Positions 27,162 through 35,935 of a DNA stretch of 64,000 nucleotides are shown piece after piece; position 1 is the first letter of the stretch, and each line of letters opens with the position of its first letter. Below the pieces are notes generated by a model. That model was not told the origin of the DNA. It searched no databases and saw nothing but the letters and a program-made list of their open reading frames with translations. The stretch is from Psychrobacillus soli (GTDB lineage: Bacteria; Bacillota; Bacilli; Bacillales_A; Planococcaceae). Position numbers and translations under genes: made by a program. The stretch is from positions 33,923 through 97,922 of the forward strand of contig NZ_VDGG01000010.1 in assembly GCF_006861775.1 (NCBI RefSeq), written 5' to 3'.

Positions 27162-27732
27162 AGGTAGATCTTAAAAGAATAGTAGCTGTTGTTTTTGCGA
27201 GATTCATTACAGTATCTAGTCTCGTGCTGTTTAACGAATTTATCGGGTAGTCTCGATCTAAATAATTCACAATTCCTTTTAAATGATAGTTCCCCACTGC
27301 AGGTAATAGGTTGTTGATAGCATACCCAGGAGTAAGTGGACCATCTTTTAATATGATGGAACCAATTTGGTGATTATCCCCTAAACAGGCATCCACACCA
27401 AAAATAATAGGATTTCTAAATTGATGATGAATTTCTTCTAGTACGACTTTTAAGTTTAGTGCATGAACAGGTTTTGCAATTGTTCCAAAAACATGGAAGG
27501 GAAAATTTTGTTCTTTTAACATCGTTCCCACAAAAGGGCCATAGGAATCCCCAGTGGAACGATCCGACCCAATGCATAGAAAGATGATATCGCTATTGGA
27601 CGATCTACATAATGTTCGTAGAAGACGAGACATCTCATTCATGTCTTCTTCGGTCGATGATTCTGTGGAATAACGGTAGTACAATGTATTATTCTGCACG
27701 TTCACTCTTTCTCTTCTTTTAAAAGGAAACAA
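27160..27732 (-). CDS. yyaC: YyaC-type spore protein (DUF1256, GPR-like fold)
   Basis: The 190-residue protein has the family signature CIGSDRSTGDSYGPFVGT near residue 53 and the second conserved block IIFGVDACLGDNHQIGSI near 110, with the two aspartates also found in the germination protease GPR. YyaC is a forespore-expressed putative protease of uncertain substrate. It starts with TTG at 27732 behind GGGGAG; a GTG at 27705 is an alternative. Confidence 0.88.
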   Translation of the reverse strand: MFPFKRRERVNVQNNTLYYRYSTESSTEEDMNEMSRLLRTLCRSSNSDIIFLCIGSDRSTGDSYGPFVGTMLKEQNFPFHVFGTIAKPVHALNLKVVLEEIHHQFRNPIIFGVDACLGDNHQIGSIILKDGPLTPGYAINNLLPAVGNYHLKGIVNYLDRDYPINSLNSTRLDTVMNLAKTTATILLRST

Positions 27733-27931
27733 TTTGTCACGCTCCCCTCGGCTGAAAGTTCACTTAAGAAATTTTTATACTTTCCGGATGTAACTGAATC
27801 TATTAGTTGTAGTATAAGTCTGAATTGTTTGAATTTCAAGTGAGGTTTCTTGGCTTTATTGAAGAGGTATTATGTTTCTAGCACAATGCGCATAGAATAA
27901 TTAGTACGAACAATATGAAAGGGGCGATTTG

Positions 27932-28573
27932 ATGTATTTTACGAACGTTCAATATCCTCCAATACGGGTTATAACAGTGACAGGGAATGGAAAAGTTGAC
28001 GCACAGCCGAACTATGCGCAACTCCAGTTAGAAGTAAGTACTGAGGGGGAAGATTTAAGTGTGGCTCAACAAGAAAACGCCAACACGATGAACCAAGTCA
28101 TTCAGTCTATTTTAGCATTAGGCATTCCTAGGGAAGATATTCAAACTTCGGCTTATAACATAGTTCCTAATTATGACTTTGTAGACGGTAGACAAGTATT
28201 TCGGGGGTATGAAGTGAGGAATGCGATTACTGTAAAAGTAACAGACACGAGTCAAGTTGGTACTGTCATCGATACTGCTGTACAAAACGGTGCAAATCGC
28301 GTATCATCTGTTCAGTTTAGAATTGATGATACGACCCCATTTTACCAGCAAGCTCTTCGCTTAGCGCTCCAAGATGCACAAACGAAGGCAAAAACAATAG
28401 CGGAGACTATGCAATTACCTTTGCACCCACATCCAATAGAGATTGTGGAAGAGAGTCAGAGTCAACCTGTAGCATATAAATCAGTCGCAATGGCGGAACA
28501 GAGCTTCACAACTCCAATCGAACAAGGACTAATTACGATTAACGCAACTGTGAGAGTTAAGTTTCAATATTGA
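27932..28573 (+). CDS. SIMPL-domain (DUF541) protein
   Basis: The 213-residue product matches the SIMPL/DUF541 family: ITVTGNGKVDAQPNYAQLQL near the start, EDIQTSAYNIVPNYDF in the middle, AQTKAKTIAETM near 145. The family includes E. coli YggE (oxidative stress) and mammalian SIMPL; most bacterial members are exported, but this one has no signal peptide, so it may stay in the cytoplasm. The ATG at 27932 follows AAAGGGG. It is a single gene with a hairpin after it. Confidence 0.82.
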   Translation: MYFTNVQYPPIRVITVTGNGKVDAQPNYAQLQLEVSTEGEDLSVAQQENANTMNQVIQSILALGIPREDIQTSAYNIVPNYDFVDGRQVFRGYEVRNAITVKVTDTSQVGTVIDTAVQNGANRVSSVQFRIDDTTPFYQQALRLALQDAQTKAKTIAETMQLPLHPHPIEIVEESQSQPVAYKSVAMAEQSFTTPIEQGLITINATVRVKFQY

Positions 28574-28600
28574 ATAATGAACAAAACAGTTTAGTTACAT

Positions 28601-28633
28601 GAAATCTAGCAGATTAAAATACTGCTAGATTTC
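28601..28633. terminator. Convergent hairpin after the SIMPL gene
   Basis: GAAATCTAGCAG and CTGCTAGATTTC form a perfect 12-bp stem. The T run after it is weak, so termination strength is uncertain. Confidence 0.6.
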
Positions 28634-28669
28634 TATTTGTTTAAAATACGAAATTCATGTGCCGAACTT

Positions 28670-29983
28670 TTAAAGGTCGTCAAAATGGATTTCATATACT
28701 TTTTTAGGGCGTCCTCGCAGTTTTTTCTGCAATTGAGTAGTTACAGTGGCAGCCCCATTTTCCTCTAATTTCTTGAGTATGCGGTTTGCGGCTCTTGGTG
28801 TAATTCCTAAATGAATGCTTAAATCTTCTGACGCGACCATGTTAGATTGTAGTTTATCCATTACAGCGATAATTTTCTGTATTTGTAAAGGAGAAGTATT
28901 AAGCTTTACGCTTAATTTCTCAATTTCCAAATCATATTGTGTATCTACTTTTATCCAATCTTTGTCGCCTAGTGGGCCAATCAATGTTTCCTCCTTGGAC
29001 AAAATATAGGACTGCGTTTCTGAAGCTGCACCTATTTGTGAAGCTTTATCTGCATTAAGTTGCGCTTCTTGAATAGAATTGCCAATACCCCACCCGATGT
29101 GTATAGGAAATTGTAATTCTTGTGTAAGGAATGAGGCCAATTGACAGCTTTGCATCTCGTTTGTGATCAATTTGAAGTCACTATAATTTGTAATAATTTC
29201 ATAATAAAAAACATTTCGATGGATAATAAAGGACATTTGATTGTTCTTACTAAAATCGAGAATAGCTTTATGTAATGACATCTGTCGATATTCTAAATCC
29301 CCTACATTCTCCCGGTTAATAGCCATTTCTAAGTGAGCAATAACTACTTGATTTTCGATTAATTGAATAAGTTGTATTTCCTTTAAGAGAGTCTCGATAA
29401 TCATGATCATACTTCGTTCAGAAGGAACAACTGATAATGGTTTAATACCGTATGGCTCTAACAATTCATGTAAATTGCCTAATCGCGTTATGCTAACATC
29501 TACTTTGTTTTGTCTCCACATTTCCACGTGAAAGTCACGCATTTTTTCATATACATCCGCATCTGCATATGCCTGAATGCTTGTAGTGAAAATATACGGG
29601 GCATCATCTTTCGTCGTCCATTCATGGATGCCTAAATAATTATTTTCTTCATATAAAAAATCGACTAAACATCTTTTCATTTGAAAGTCTTTATGTTTAT
29701 AAATATATTCGGATAAAGTTCTATAAAAATCCTCTTGTGTGACGTCAAAATGTAACATTGGAATAGGTATATCGGTAAAATGTTGCTGAATATAAAAATA
29801 GGGAATTTGTCCACTGAACAATATACCATCCACTTGTTGAATTTTTTCTAAAAATATTTCTTTTAAATGTGCTAGTGAATCATAAATAGTAAATTCAAAA
29901 TTACATGGTTCGATGCTTAATAATTCTACATTCTTTACCCATTTTAATGAATTTTTTGTAGTGAAAATACGAATTCTTGGCAT
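28670..29983 (-). CDS. Transcriptional regulator with degenerate GGDEF-like domain, divergent from abgT
   Basis: The 437-residue protein ends in a winged helix (SEDLSIHLGITPRAANRILK, then an RGRPKK basic tail). The centre (residues about 215-335) resembles a degenerate GGDEF/GTP-cyclohydrolase-III fold, ending in HIGWGIGNSIQEAQLNADKA, a sequence type seen in CdaR/PucR-like regulators. The N-terminal 200 residues resemble no domain I can name. It is divergent from abgTAB and therefore the likely local regulator, in place of the LysR-type AbgR of E. coli. Confidence 0.72.
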   Translation of the reverse strand: MPRIRIFTTKNSLKWVKNVELLSIEPCNFEFTIYDSLAHLKEIFLEKIQQVDGILFSGQIPYFYIQQHFTDIPIPMLHFDVTQEDFYRTLSEYIYKHKDFQMKRCLVDFLYEENNYLGIHEWTTKDDAPYIFTTSIQAYADADVYEKMRDFHVEMWRQNKVDVSITRLGNLHELLEPYGIKPLSVVPSERSMIMIIETLLKEIQLIQLIENQVVIAHLEMAINRENVGDLEYRQMSLHKAILDFSKNNQMSFIIHRNVFYYEIITNYSDFKLITNEMQSCQLASFLTQELQFPIHIGWGIGNSIQEAQLNADKASQIGAASETQSYILSKEETLIGPLGDKDWIKVDTQYDLEIEKLSVKLNTSPLQIQKIIAVMDKLQSNMVASEDLSIHLGITPRAANRILKKLEENGAATVTTQLQKKLRGRPKKVYEIHFDDL

Positions 29984-30100
29984 TTTTATACTTTTCTCCT
30001 TTTTCTAAAAATACATTGATATTTTTTTTGTATTAGTTTACTCTGTTATTTAAAGACATATCACAAAGGGGTCTTTTAATCGAAAAAGGGGTGGATTTTA

Positions 30101-31633
30101 TTGCAACAGGTATTTACTAAAAATGAAAAGAACGATGAAAATAGATTTTCAAAATTCTTGTCTATCATTGAGAAAGTAGGAAACAAGCTTCCTCATCCGT
30201 TTATCTTGTTTTTCTATTTAACAGTTACTCTCGTCATTCTATCATGGATTTTAAGTTTATTTAAGGCAGCGGTTGTCCATCCGAATACACAGGAAATGGT
30301 TGCGGTTAAAAGTATTTTATCAAGTGAAGGTATCCAGTTTATATTATCTGATACGCTTAAAAACTTCACTGGTTTTGCTCCTTTAGGTTTAGTTCTAACG
30401 GTTATGTTAGGTATAGGTTTGGCGGAAAAAGTAGGTTTGCTAGAAATGCTTATGAAAAGAGCTATTCTAAGTACGCCTAAAAAAATCATTACATTCGCAG
30501 TATTCTTCATAGGAATTTTAGGAAATGTTGCTTCAGATGCAGCTTTTGTTGTAATTCCTCCTTTAGCAGCGCTTGTTTTCTTGTCAGTTGGTCGCCATCC
30601 AATAGCCGGTTTAGCTGTGGGTTTAGCTAGTACAGGTATTGGTTTTACTGCGAATATATTAATCGCGGGTACAGACGCGCTTTTATCTGGTATTTCTACT
30701 GAAATTGCTCAAGCGATTAATCCAGAGGTTATGGTGACACCACTTGATAACTGGTTTTTTATGAGCGTTTCTACATTTGTTCTAGCAGGTATTGGTACGC
30801 TGATTACTGAAAAGTATGTAGAACCGCGTTTAGGAGTTTATCAAGGTAAACAACAAACGATTTCCAAAGAAATTAGTCTTGAAGAAAAAAGAGGTTTACG
30901 TAATGCCTTAATATCTGCAATCGCTTTCATTGCTATAATTGCCGTGGGTATGCTTGTTCCGAACTCACCGCTTTTGAATGAGGACGGTACCATATTGCGC
31001 TCCCCATTTTTATCGGGTATTGTGCCAATTCTATTTTTATTCTTTTTAGTAGTTGGTATTGCTTATGGTGTTAGTACGAAAAAAATTCAATCATCTGGTG
31101 ATATTCCGAAACTGATGACAGAAGCTATCGGAAGTTTATCGGGATATATTGTATTAATCTTTATGATTGCTCAGTTTGTAGCTTACTTTAACTGGAGTAA
31201 TATTGCCATTTGGCTTGCAGTACATAGTGCTGAATTATTAACCACTTTGAATATGACAAATGTATTTGTTATTGTGCTATTTGTTTTATTAACGGCATTC
31301 CTAAGCTTGTTTATTATTAGTGGTTCCGCATTATGGTCATTAGTTGGTCCAGTATTTGTTCCACTGTTTATGGTGCTAGGCTATCACCCAGCATTTATTC
31401 AGTTGGCGTATCGTATTGGGGAATCTTCTACCAATATGGTGACACCTTTGAATCCATATTTTGCGATCATTCTATCATTCATGCATGTGTATGATAAAAA
31501 AGCAGGTATAGGTACGCTTATGTCCCTTATGATCCCTTATACAATCGGGTTTCTTATTATTTGGATTATATTAATGCTAGTGTTTGCTTTATTTGGTATC
31601 CCGATTGGACCAGGTGTTTCATTACATCTGTAA
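30101..31633 (+). CDS. abgT: AbgT-family transporter (p-aminobenzoyl-glutamate)
   Basis: The 510-residue carrier has the AbgT N-terminus (KVGNKLPHPFILFFYL), FTGFAPLGLVLTVMLGIGLAE near residue 90, and the C-terminal hairpin region GESSTNMVTPLNPYFAIIL. AbgT carriers import p-aminobenzoyl-glutamate, a folate breakdown product; some relatives export sulfonamides instead. Initiation is at TTG (30101) after AAAAGGGGTGGA. The two hydrolase genes that follow support uptake and cleavage here. Confidence 0.93.
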   Translation: MQQVFTKNEKNDENRFSKFLSIIEKVGNKLPHPFILFFYLTVTLVILSWILSLFKAAVVHPNTQEMVAVKSILSSEGIQFILSDTLKNFTGFAPLGLVLTVMLGIGLAEKVGLLEMLMKRAILSTPKKIITFAVFFIGILGNVASDAAFVVIPPLAALVFLSVGRHPIAGLAVGLASTGIGFTANILIAGTDALLSGISTEIAQAINPEVMVTPLDNWFFMSVSTFVLAGIGTLITEKYVEPRLGVYQGKQQTISKEISLEEKRGLRNALISAIAFIAIIAVGMLVPNSPLLNEDGTILRSPFLSGIVPILFLFFLVVGIAYGVSTKKIQSSGDIPKLMTEAIGSLSGYIVLIFMIAQFVAYFNWSNIAIWLAVHSAELLTTLNMTNVFVIVLFVLLTAFLSLFIISGSALWSLVGPVFVPLFMVLGYHPAFIQLAYRIGESSTNMVTPLNPYFAIILSFMHVYDKKAGIGTLMSLMIPYTIGFLIIWIILMLVFALFGIPIGPGVSLHL

Positions 31634-31659
31634 TTTACTTAATCTAAGGAGTGGTAAGG

Positions 31660-32970
31660 TTGGACATTTTCACAATGAATCCCAATTTGACTGAACAAAT
31701 GCTTACATGGAGAAGAGATTTTCATCAATATCCTGAAGTAGGTTGGACAGAATTCCGCACTGCCTCCATTATCGCGCATGAATTAAGTCAATTAGGATTT
31801 CAAGTGCAGGTAGGAAATGAAGTATTATCAGAAAGTAGGATGGGGGTACCTTCTGAAGAACAGCTAGCATTTTATTATGAGAAAGCTAAGAGTACCGGTG
31901 GTTATTTAGAATATATGGAAAAAATGGTCGGGGGATATACAGGAGTAGTTGGAACGATTAAAGGGAAGAAATCAGGACCTACTATTGCTTTCCGTTTTGA
32001 TATGGATGCATTAGAAATAGAAGAATCTCCTGAGTCTTCTCATATTCCCCAGCAATATGGTTTCCGTTCACAGTATGAAGGAAATATGCATGCTTGTGGT
32101 CATGATGCTCATTGTGCAATTGGTTTAGGGTTAGCGACGGTACTTGCAAATAATACAGATCATATTGAGGGAACTATTAAAATCATCTTTCAGCCTGCAG
32201 AAGAAGGTGTTCGCGGTGCAAAATCGATGGTTGATGCAGGAGTAGTAGACGGTGTAGATTACTTTTTGGCTATGCATGTAGGAGCAGGTTCGCCGCTAGG
32301 TACAGTGCTGGCTGGGACAAATGGATTTTTAGCAACAACTAAAATAAATGCGAAATTTACTGGAAAAGCTGCACACGCAGGGGCAGAGCCTGAAAAGGGC
32401 AAAAATGCTTTACTTGCTGCAGCTTCTGCAATCTTAGGGCTACATGCGATTCCACATCATAGTGGTGGTGCATCACGAATAAATGTAGGTACTTGTATAG
32501 CTGGAGATGGACGTAATATAGTGCCAGCGCATGCTTCTTTACAACTTGAAACGCGTGGGGAAAATAGCGACGTACATATGTATGTTCATGAGCAAGCACT
32601 AGCTGTGTTAGAGGGAGCATCGAATATGTATGGGACGGAACTTTCCTATGAAATAGTTGGAGCTGCCAAAACTTGTTCCTCTTCCGAAAAGTTAATAGAA
32701 TTAGTTGCTAAAGCAGCTAGAAGTGTTCAAGGGGTAGAAGAAATCATTCCAAGTTCTAAATTTGCTGCTGGATCAGAGGATGCGACTTATATGATGGATC
32801 AAGTGCAAAAGCAAGGTGGACATGCTACCTACGCAGTTTTCGGAACAACATTAGCAGCTGGACATCATCATGAAAAATTTGATATTGACGAAGCGGTACT
32901 CTCTATCGCTTTGAGCACTTGGTTAGAAACAATTGAACAAGTTTATCAAAATGAAGGCGGGCAATTCTAA
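31660..32970 (+). CDS. abgA: M20 peptidase, AbgA-like subunit of p-aminobenzoyl-glutamate hydrolase
   Basis: An M20 zinc amidohydrolase of about 436 residues: metal site HACGHDAH near 145, the catalytic pair FQPAEEG near 180 and a C-terminal metal His in GHHHEKF. The region near residues 45-90 has the AbgA-type insertion (SESRMGVPSEEQLAFYYEKA). In E. coli AbgA and AbgB form the heterodimeric hydrolase yielding p-aminobenzoate and glutamate. The frame is open from a GTG at 31651, but that codon overlaps the ribosome site AAGGAG (31646-31651); the TTG at 31660 is correctly spaced. Confidence 0.9.
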   Translation: MDIFTMNPNLTEQMLTWRRDFHQYPEVGWTEFRTASIIAHELSQLGFQVQVGNEVLSESRMGVPSEEQLAFYYEKAKSTGGYLEYMEKMVGGYTGVVGTIKGKKSGPTIAFRFDMDALEIEESPESSHIPQQYGFRSQYEGNMHACGHDAHCAIGLGLATVLANNTDHIEGTIKIIFQPAEEGVRGAKSMVDAGVVDGVDYFLAMHVGAGSPLGTVLAGTNGFLATTKINAKFTGKAAHAGAEPEKGKNALLAAASAILGLHAIPHHSGGASRINVGTCIAGDGRNIVPAHASLQLETRGENSDVHMYVHEQALAVLEGASNMYGTELSYEIVGAAKTCSSSEKLIELVAKAARSVQGVEEIIPSSKFAAGSEDATYMMDQVQKQGGHATYAVFGTTLAAGHHHEKFDIDEAVLSIALSTWLETIEQVYQNEGGQF

Positions 32971-34404
32971 ATGGATAATATGATAGATGTAATCGGTTCT
33001 TTAATAGATGCAAAAAGTAAGGAAATCACGGAGTTAAGTGATCGAATTTGGGAAACGCCCGAAACACGTTTTCAAGAATATCAATCTGCCAAAGTATTAA
33101 GTGATTTTTTGGAAGACAATGGTTTTTCTGTAGAACGTGGAGTGGGAGGCATTGAAACAGCTTTTACAGCAACATTCGGACAAGATAAACCCGTAATTGG
33201 GATACTTGGTGAATTTGATGCGCTTTCAGGACTGAGTCAAAAAGAAGCTTCCGATGTAAGAGAAGCAATTGAGGAAAACGGAAATGGGCATGGATGCGGT
33301 CATAACTTATTAGGTACTGCGGGAATTGCAGCGGTTGTTGCGATAAAAAAACTCATAGAGGAAAAGAAAATAACTGGTTCTATTAAATACTTTGGATGTC
33401 CTGGAGAAGAAGGTGGATCAGGAAAGACCTATATGGTCCGTGATGGTGTTTTTAGCGATATTGATGTAGCACTTACATGGCATCCAAATTCATACTCTGG
33501 CGTCTTTTCATTCTCATCTCTAGCAAATTATCAAGTATATTTCTCTTTTGAAGGGAAAGCATCGCATGCTGCGAATTCACCTCATCTTGGGCGAAGTGCG
33601 TTGGACGCAGTTGAGTTAATGAATGTAGGGGTCAATTACTTACGTGAACATATAATATCCGAAGCAAAAGTGCACTATGCTGTTACAAATACCGGTGGTT
33701 CTTCTCCAAACGTCGTTCAATCGGATGCGGAAGTATTGTATTTAATACGGGCTCCACATATTAAAGAAGTAGAGGATATTTATCAACGTATTATTAATAT
33801 TGCTGAAGGAGCGGCTTTGATGACCGGAACAAAGGTTACGGTGCGCTTTGATAAGGCATGCTCAAATTACATTCCAAATGATACGTTAAATATTGTTTTA
33901 CAAGATAAGTTGGAAGCTTTCGGATTGCCGAATTACGACGAAAAAGAACTTAGTTATGCATACAAAATGGCTAGTACTATTACAACTGAGGAAATAGATA
34001 GCGCTATTTTAGATGCAGAAAAACTATCTAATTATCAAATAACGGAGCAATTTTATACGCCAGATTATCCATTTTTCAATGAGGTCATCCCTTATGCTAA
34101 AACGCGTGAAGTTATGCAAGGATCCACGGACGTAGGAGATGTTAGTTGGATTGTACCGACAGCTCAATTTTTTACAACATGTTTTGTAGCAGGAACTCCT
34201 CTCCACACATGGCAACTTGTTTCGCAAGGGAAAACATCGTTAGCACATAAAGGACTACTATATGCTGGTAAAGTTCTTGCTGCAAGCGCTGTAGAGATTT
34301 TTGAAAATCCTAAGTTAATTGAAAAAGCGAAAGAAGAACTAGTTAAACAAACAAAAAATGCTTATCAAAATCCATTACCAAAGGTTTTACAACCAAGCAT
34401 TTAG
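32971..34404 (+). CDS. abgB: M20 peptidase, AbgB-like subunit of p-aminobenzoyl-glutamate hydrolase
   Basis: The 477-residue partner of AbgA has the AbgB-specific features GEFDALSGLSQ near residue 78, NGHGCGHNLLGT near 105, the pair GCPGEEGGSGK near 145 and GSTDVGDVSWIVP near 385. It starts immediately after the abgA stop, so the two subunits are translated in step. Together with abgT this is a complete import-and-hydrolysis unit. Confidence 0.92.
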   Translation: MDNMIDVIGSLIDAKSKEITELSDRIWETPETRFQEYQSAKVLSDFLEDNGFSVERGVGGIETAFTATFGQDKPVIGILGEFDALSGLSQKEASDVREAIEENGNGHGCGHNLLGTAGIAAVVAIKKLIEEKKITGSIKYFGCPGEEGGSGKTYMVRDGVFSDIDVALTWHPNSYSGVFSFSSLANYQVYFSFEGKASHAANSPHLGRSALDAVELMNVGVNYLREHIISEAKVHYAVTNTGGSSPNVVQSDAEVLYLIRAPHIKEVEDIYQRIINIAEGAALMTGTKVTVRFDKACSNYIPNDTLNIVLQDKLEAFGLPNYDEKELSYAYKMASTITTEEIDSAILDAEKLSNYQITEQFYTPDYPFFNEVIPYAKTREVMQGSTDVGDVSWIVPTAQFFTTCFVAGTPLHTWQLVSQGKTSLAHKGLLYAGKVLAASAVEIFENPKLIEKAKEELVKQTKNAYQNPLPKVLQPSI

Positions 34405-34440
34405 TAAGTAAGTAGAATTTATGGCTTATAATATATAGAA

Positions 34441-34484
34441 AAGGTACCAGGCTATGATTGTCTAATAGCTCGGTACCTTTTTTT
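34441..34484 (+). terminator. Terminator of the abg operon
   Basis: AAGGTACCAGGCTAT pairs with ATAGCTCGGTACCTT and is followed by a run of seven T. Confidence 0.87.
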
Positions 34485-34514
34485 ATCATTACTATTTAAT
34501 CTGCTGTTTAAAAC

Positions 34515-35084
34515 TCAGTTATCATCATCATCCAGATCAAGCTCTAACACTTCGCCAGTAGTAGCGTCGATTGTAATGTCAGCTTCCCCGTTTTTTGTAC
34601 GAAGTTCCATTTCATATTCATATCTATTGTCATCTTCGTCCAATTCGATTTCAATAACATCGCCGTTCACTTGTTTTTTAGCAATAGCTATTGCTTCATT
34701 TTTAGTAATTAATGATTTTCCAGATGGCGATTTAGTAAGGGCTTTACGATCATCACCGTCATAGCGATCATCATCTAACTTTTGTTCAAGCACTTTGCCG
34801 GTAGTAGCATCGATTGTAATGTCATAATCCTCTTTGGCTGTTCGAATATCTAACTCATATTCATATCTATTGTCATCTTCGTCTAATTCAATTTTAATAA
34901 CATCGCCGTTCACTTGTTTTTTAGCAATAGCAATGGCTTCTTTTTCAGAGATAAGTGTTTTTGTAATGCCCGTGAGTTGTTTGCTTTCTAATTTACCATC
35001 ATCTTCTTGTGCATAAGCGTGAATTCCGATTGCACCGCTAACTAAAAGAGTAGTTGCTAATGAACCAATAATTATTTTTTTCAT
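34515..35084 (-). CDS. Secreted protein with two PepSY repeats
   Basis: A signal peptide (ending around AYAQ) is followed by two PepSY units of about 70 residues that are almost identical: KEAIAIAKKQVNGDVIKIEL near residue 48 and NEAIAIAKKQVNGDVIEIEL near 128, each ending ITIDATTGKVLE or ITIDATTGEVLE. PepSY domains are found in protease inhibitors and sensors at the cell surface. The DNA of the two units is nearly identical too, so the duplication is recent or kept uniform by conversion. It lies next to a second PepSY gene and a two-component system, as in B. subtilis ykoGHIJ. Confidence 0.88.
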   Translation of the reverse strand: MKKIIIGSLATTLLVSGAIGIHAYAQEDDGKLESKQLTGITKTLISEKEAIAIAKKQVNGDVIKIELDEDDNRYEYELDIRTAKEDYDITIDATTGKVLEQKLDDDRYDGDDRKALTKSPSGKSLITKNEAIAIAKKQVNGDVIEIELDEDDNRYEYEMELRTKNGEADITIDATTGEVLELDLDDDDN

Positions 35085-35105
35085 TTTTTATTTCCTCCTA
35101 AGTTT

Positions 35106-35142
35106 GTTTTGTCTTACAGTTAATACTATAAACAGACAAAAC
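35106..35142. promoter_or_regulatory. Inverted repeat upstream of the double-PepSY gene, candidate response-regulator site
   Basis: GTTTTGTC (35106-35113) and GACAAAAC (35135-35142) are exact inverted copies 21 bases apart, 22-58 bases before the start codon. The adjacent two-component system is the natural candidate to act here, but this is inference. Confidence 0.35.
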
Positions 35143-35207
35143 TAAAGGACGGGGAACGGAAGGTTAAAATATGGAGAGAAAAAGACTCGTTTTTTTTCAT
35201 AAATGAT

Positions 35208-35246
35208 AAAGCGACGGACACATCCTTCGATGTATCTGTCGCTTTT
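35208..35246 (-). terminator. Hairpin after the single-PepSY gene
   Basis: AAAGCGACGGACACATC and GATGTATCTGTCGCTTTT form a strong stem-loop. The T tract on the minus strand is short. Confidence 0.65.
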
Positions 35247-35270
35247 AAAGTAAGGGATGGGTGGAGTAGA

Positions 35271-35849
35271 TCAGTCGTCCCAATTAACGGATTTTACTTC
35301 ACCTGTGTATGCATCGACTTGGACGGTGGCTTCACGGTCATCGTCTCCGTTCTCGATTTCCACTTCTACAAGGTAATATGGAGTTTGACCAGGTATTTGG
35401 TGAAACTCAGTATCATCACTATCTGCCGTTCCTTTAAGATGCTTGGTTGCTATGTCTATCGCTTCTTGTATAGTTATTACGCTTACTTCGGTAGGTTCAT
35501 TTGCAGATGTTTTGTCTTCTATTATTGGTTCTTTTCCTTCATTTGATGATTGTTGAGGTATTTCTTGGACGGGTATTTCTACTTTTTCCGTTTGAACTAA
35601 AGATAGAACATCTCCGCTTTTTGCATTTATTTTAATGACATAAACACCAGTTTCGAGCTTCATCTCTATTTGATATTCGCTTTCGGTCTTTGTTGTTTTT
35701 ATTATATCTCCGGGATACTTTTCGAGTACCATCGAATTTGCTTCTTGTTCGGTTAGGTCCTTTGCTGAAATAGAAGGGGCTATCCATAACCCTAAGCAAA
35801 AAACAAGGAGAATACCTCCTATTGACCATATCCATTTCTTATTCTTCAT
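35271..35849 (-). CDS. Membrane-anchored PepSY protein
   Basis: An N-terminal hydrophobic segment (residues 7-27) anchors or exports the protein. One PepSY unit covers residues 30-88, then a Glu/Pro/Ser-rich linker, then a second, divergent PepSY unit at the C-terminus (TIQEAIDIATKHLKG to QVDAYTGEVKSV). It lies 86 bases after the histidine kinase gene on the same strand and is probably co-regulated with it. PepSY proteins near such kinases may modulate sensing at the membrane surface. Confidence 0.85.
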   Translation of the reverse strand: MKNKKWIWSIGGILLVFCLGLWIAPSISAKDLTEQEANSMVLEKYPGDIIKTTKTESEYQIEMKLETGVYVIKINAKSGDVLSLVQTEKVEIPVQEIPQQSSNEGKEPIIEDKTSANEPTEVSVITIQEAIDIATKHLKGTADSDDTEFHQIPGQTPYYLVEVEIENGDDDREATVQVDAYTGEVKSVNWDD

Positions 35850-35935
35850 CCTCTATCACTCCATGTACTAATTTGTTAGCAATAGTATATAACCTGAAAG
35901 TAAGAAAATGATGAGAAAGCTAGTGGTTAATTTAG

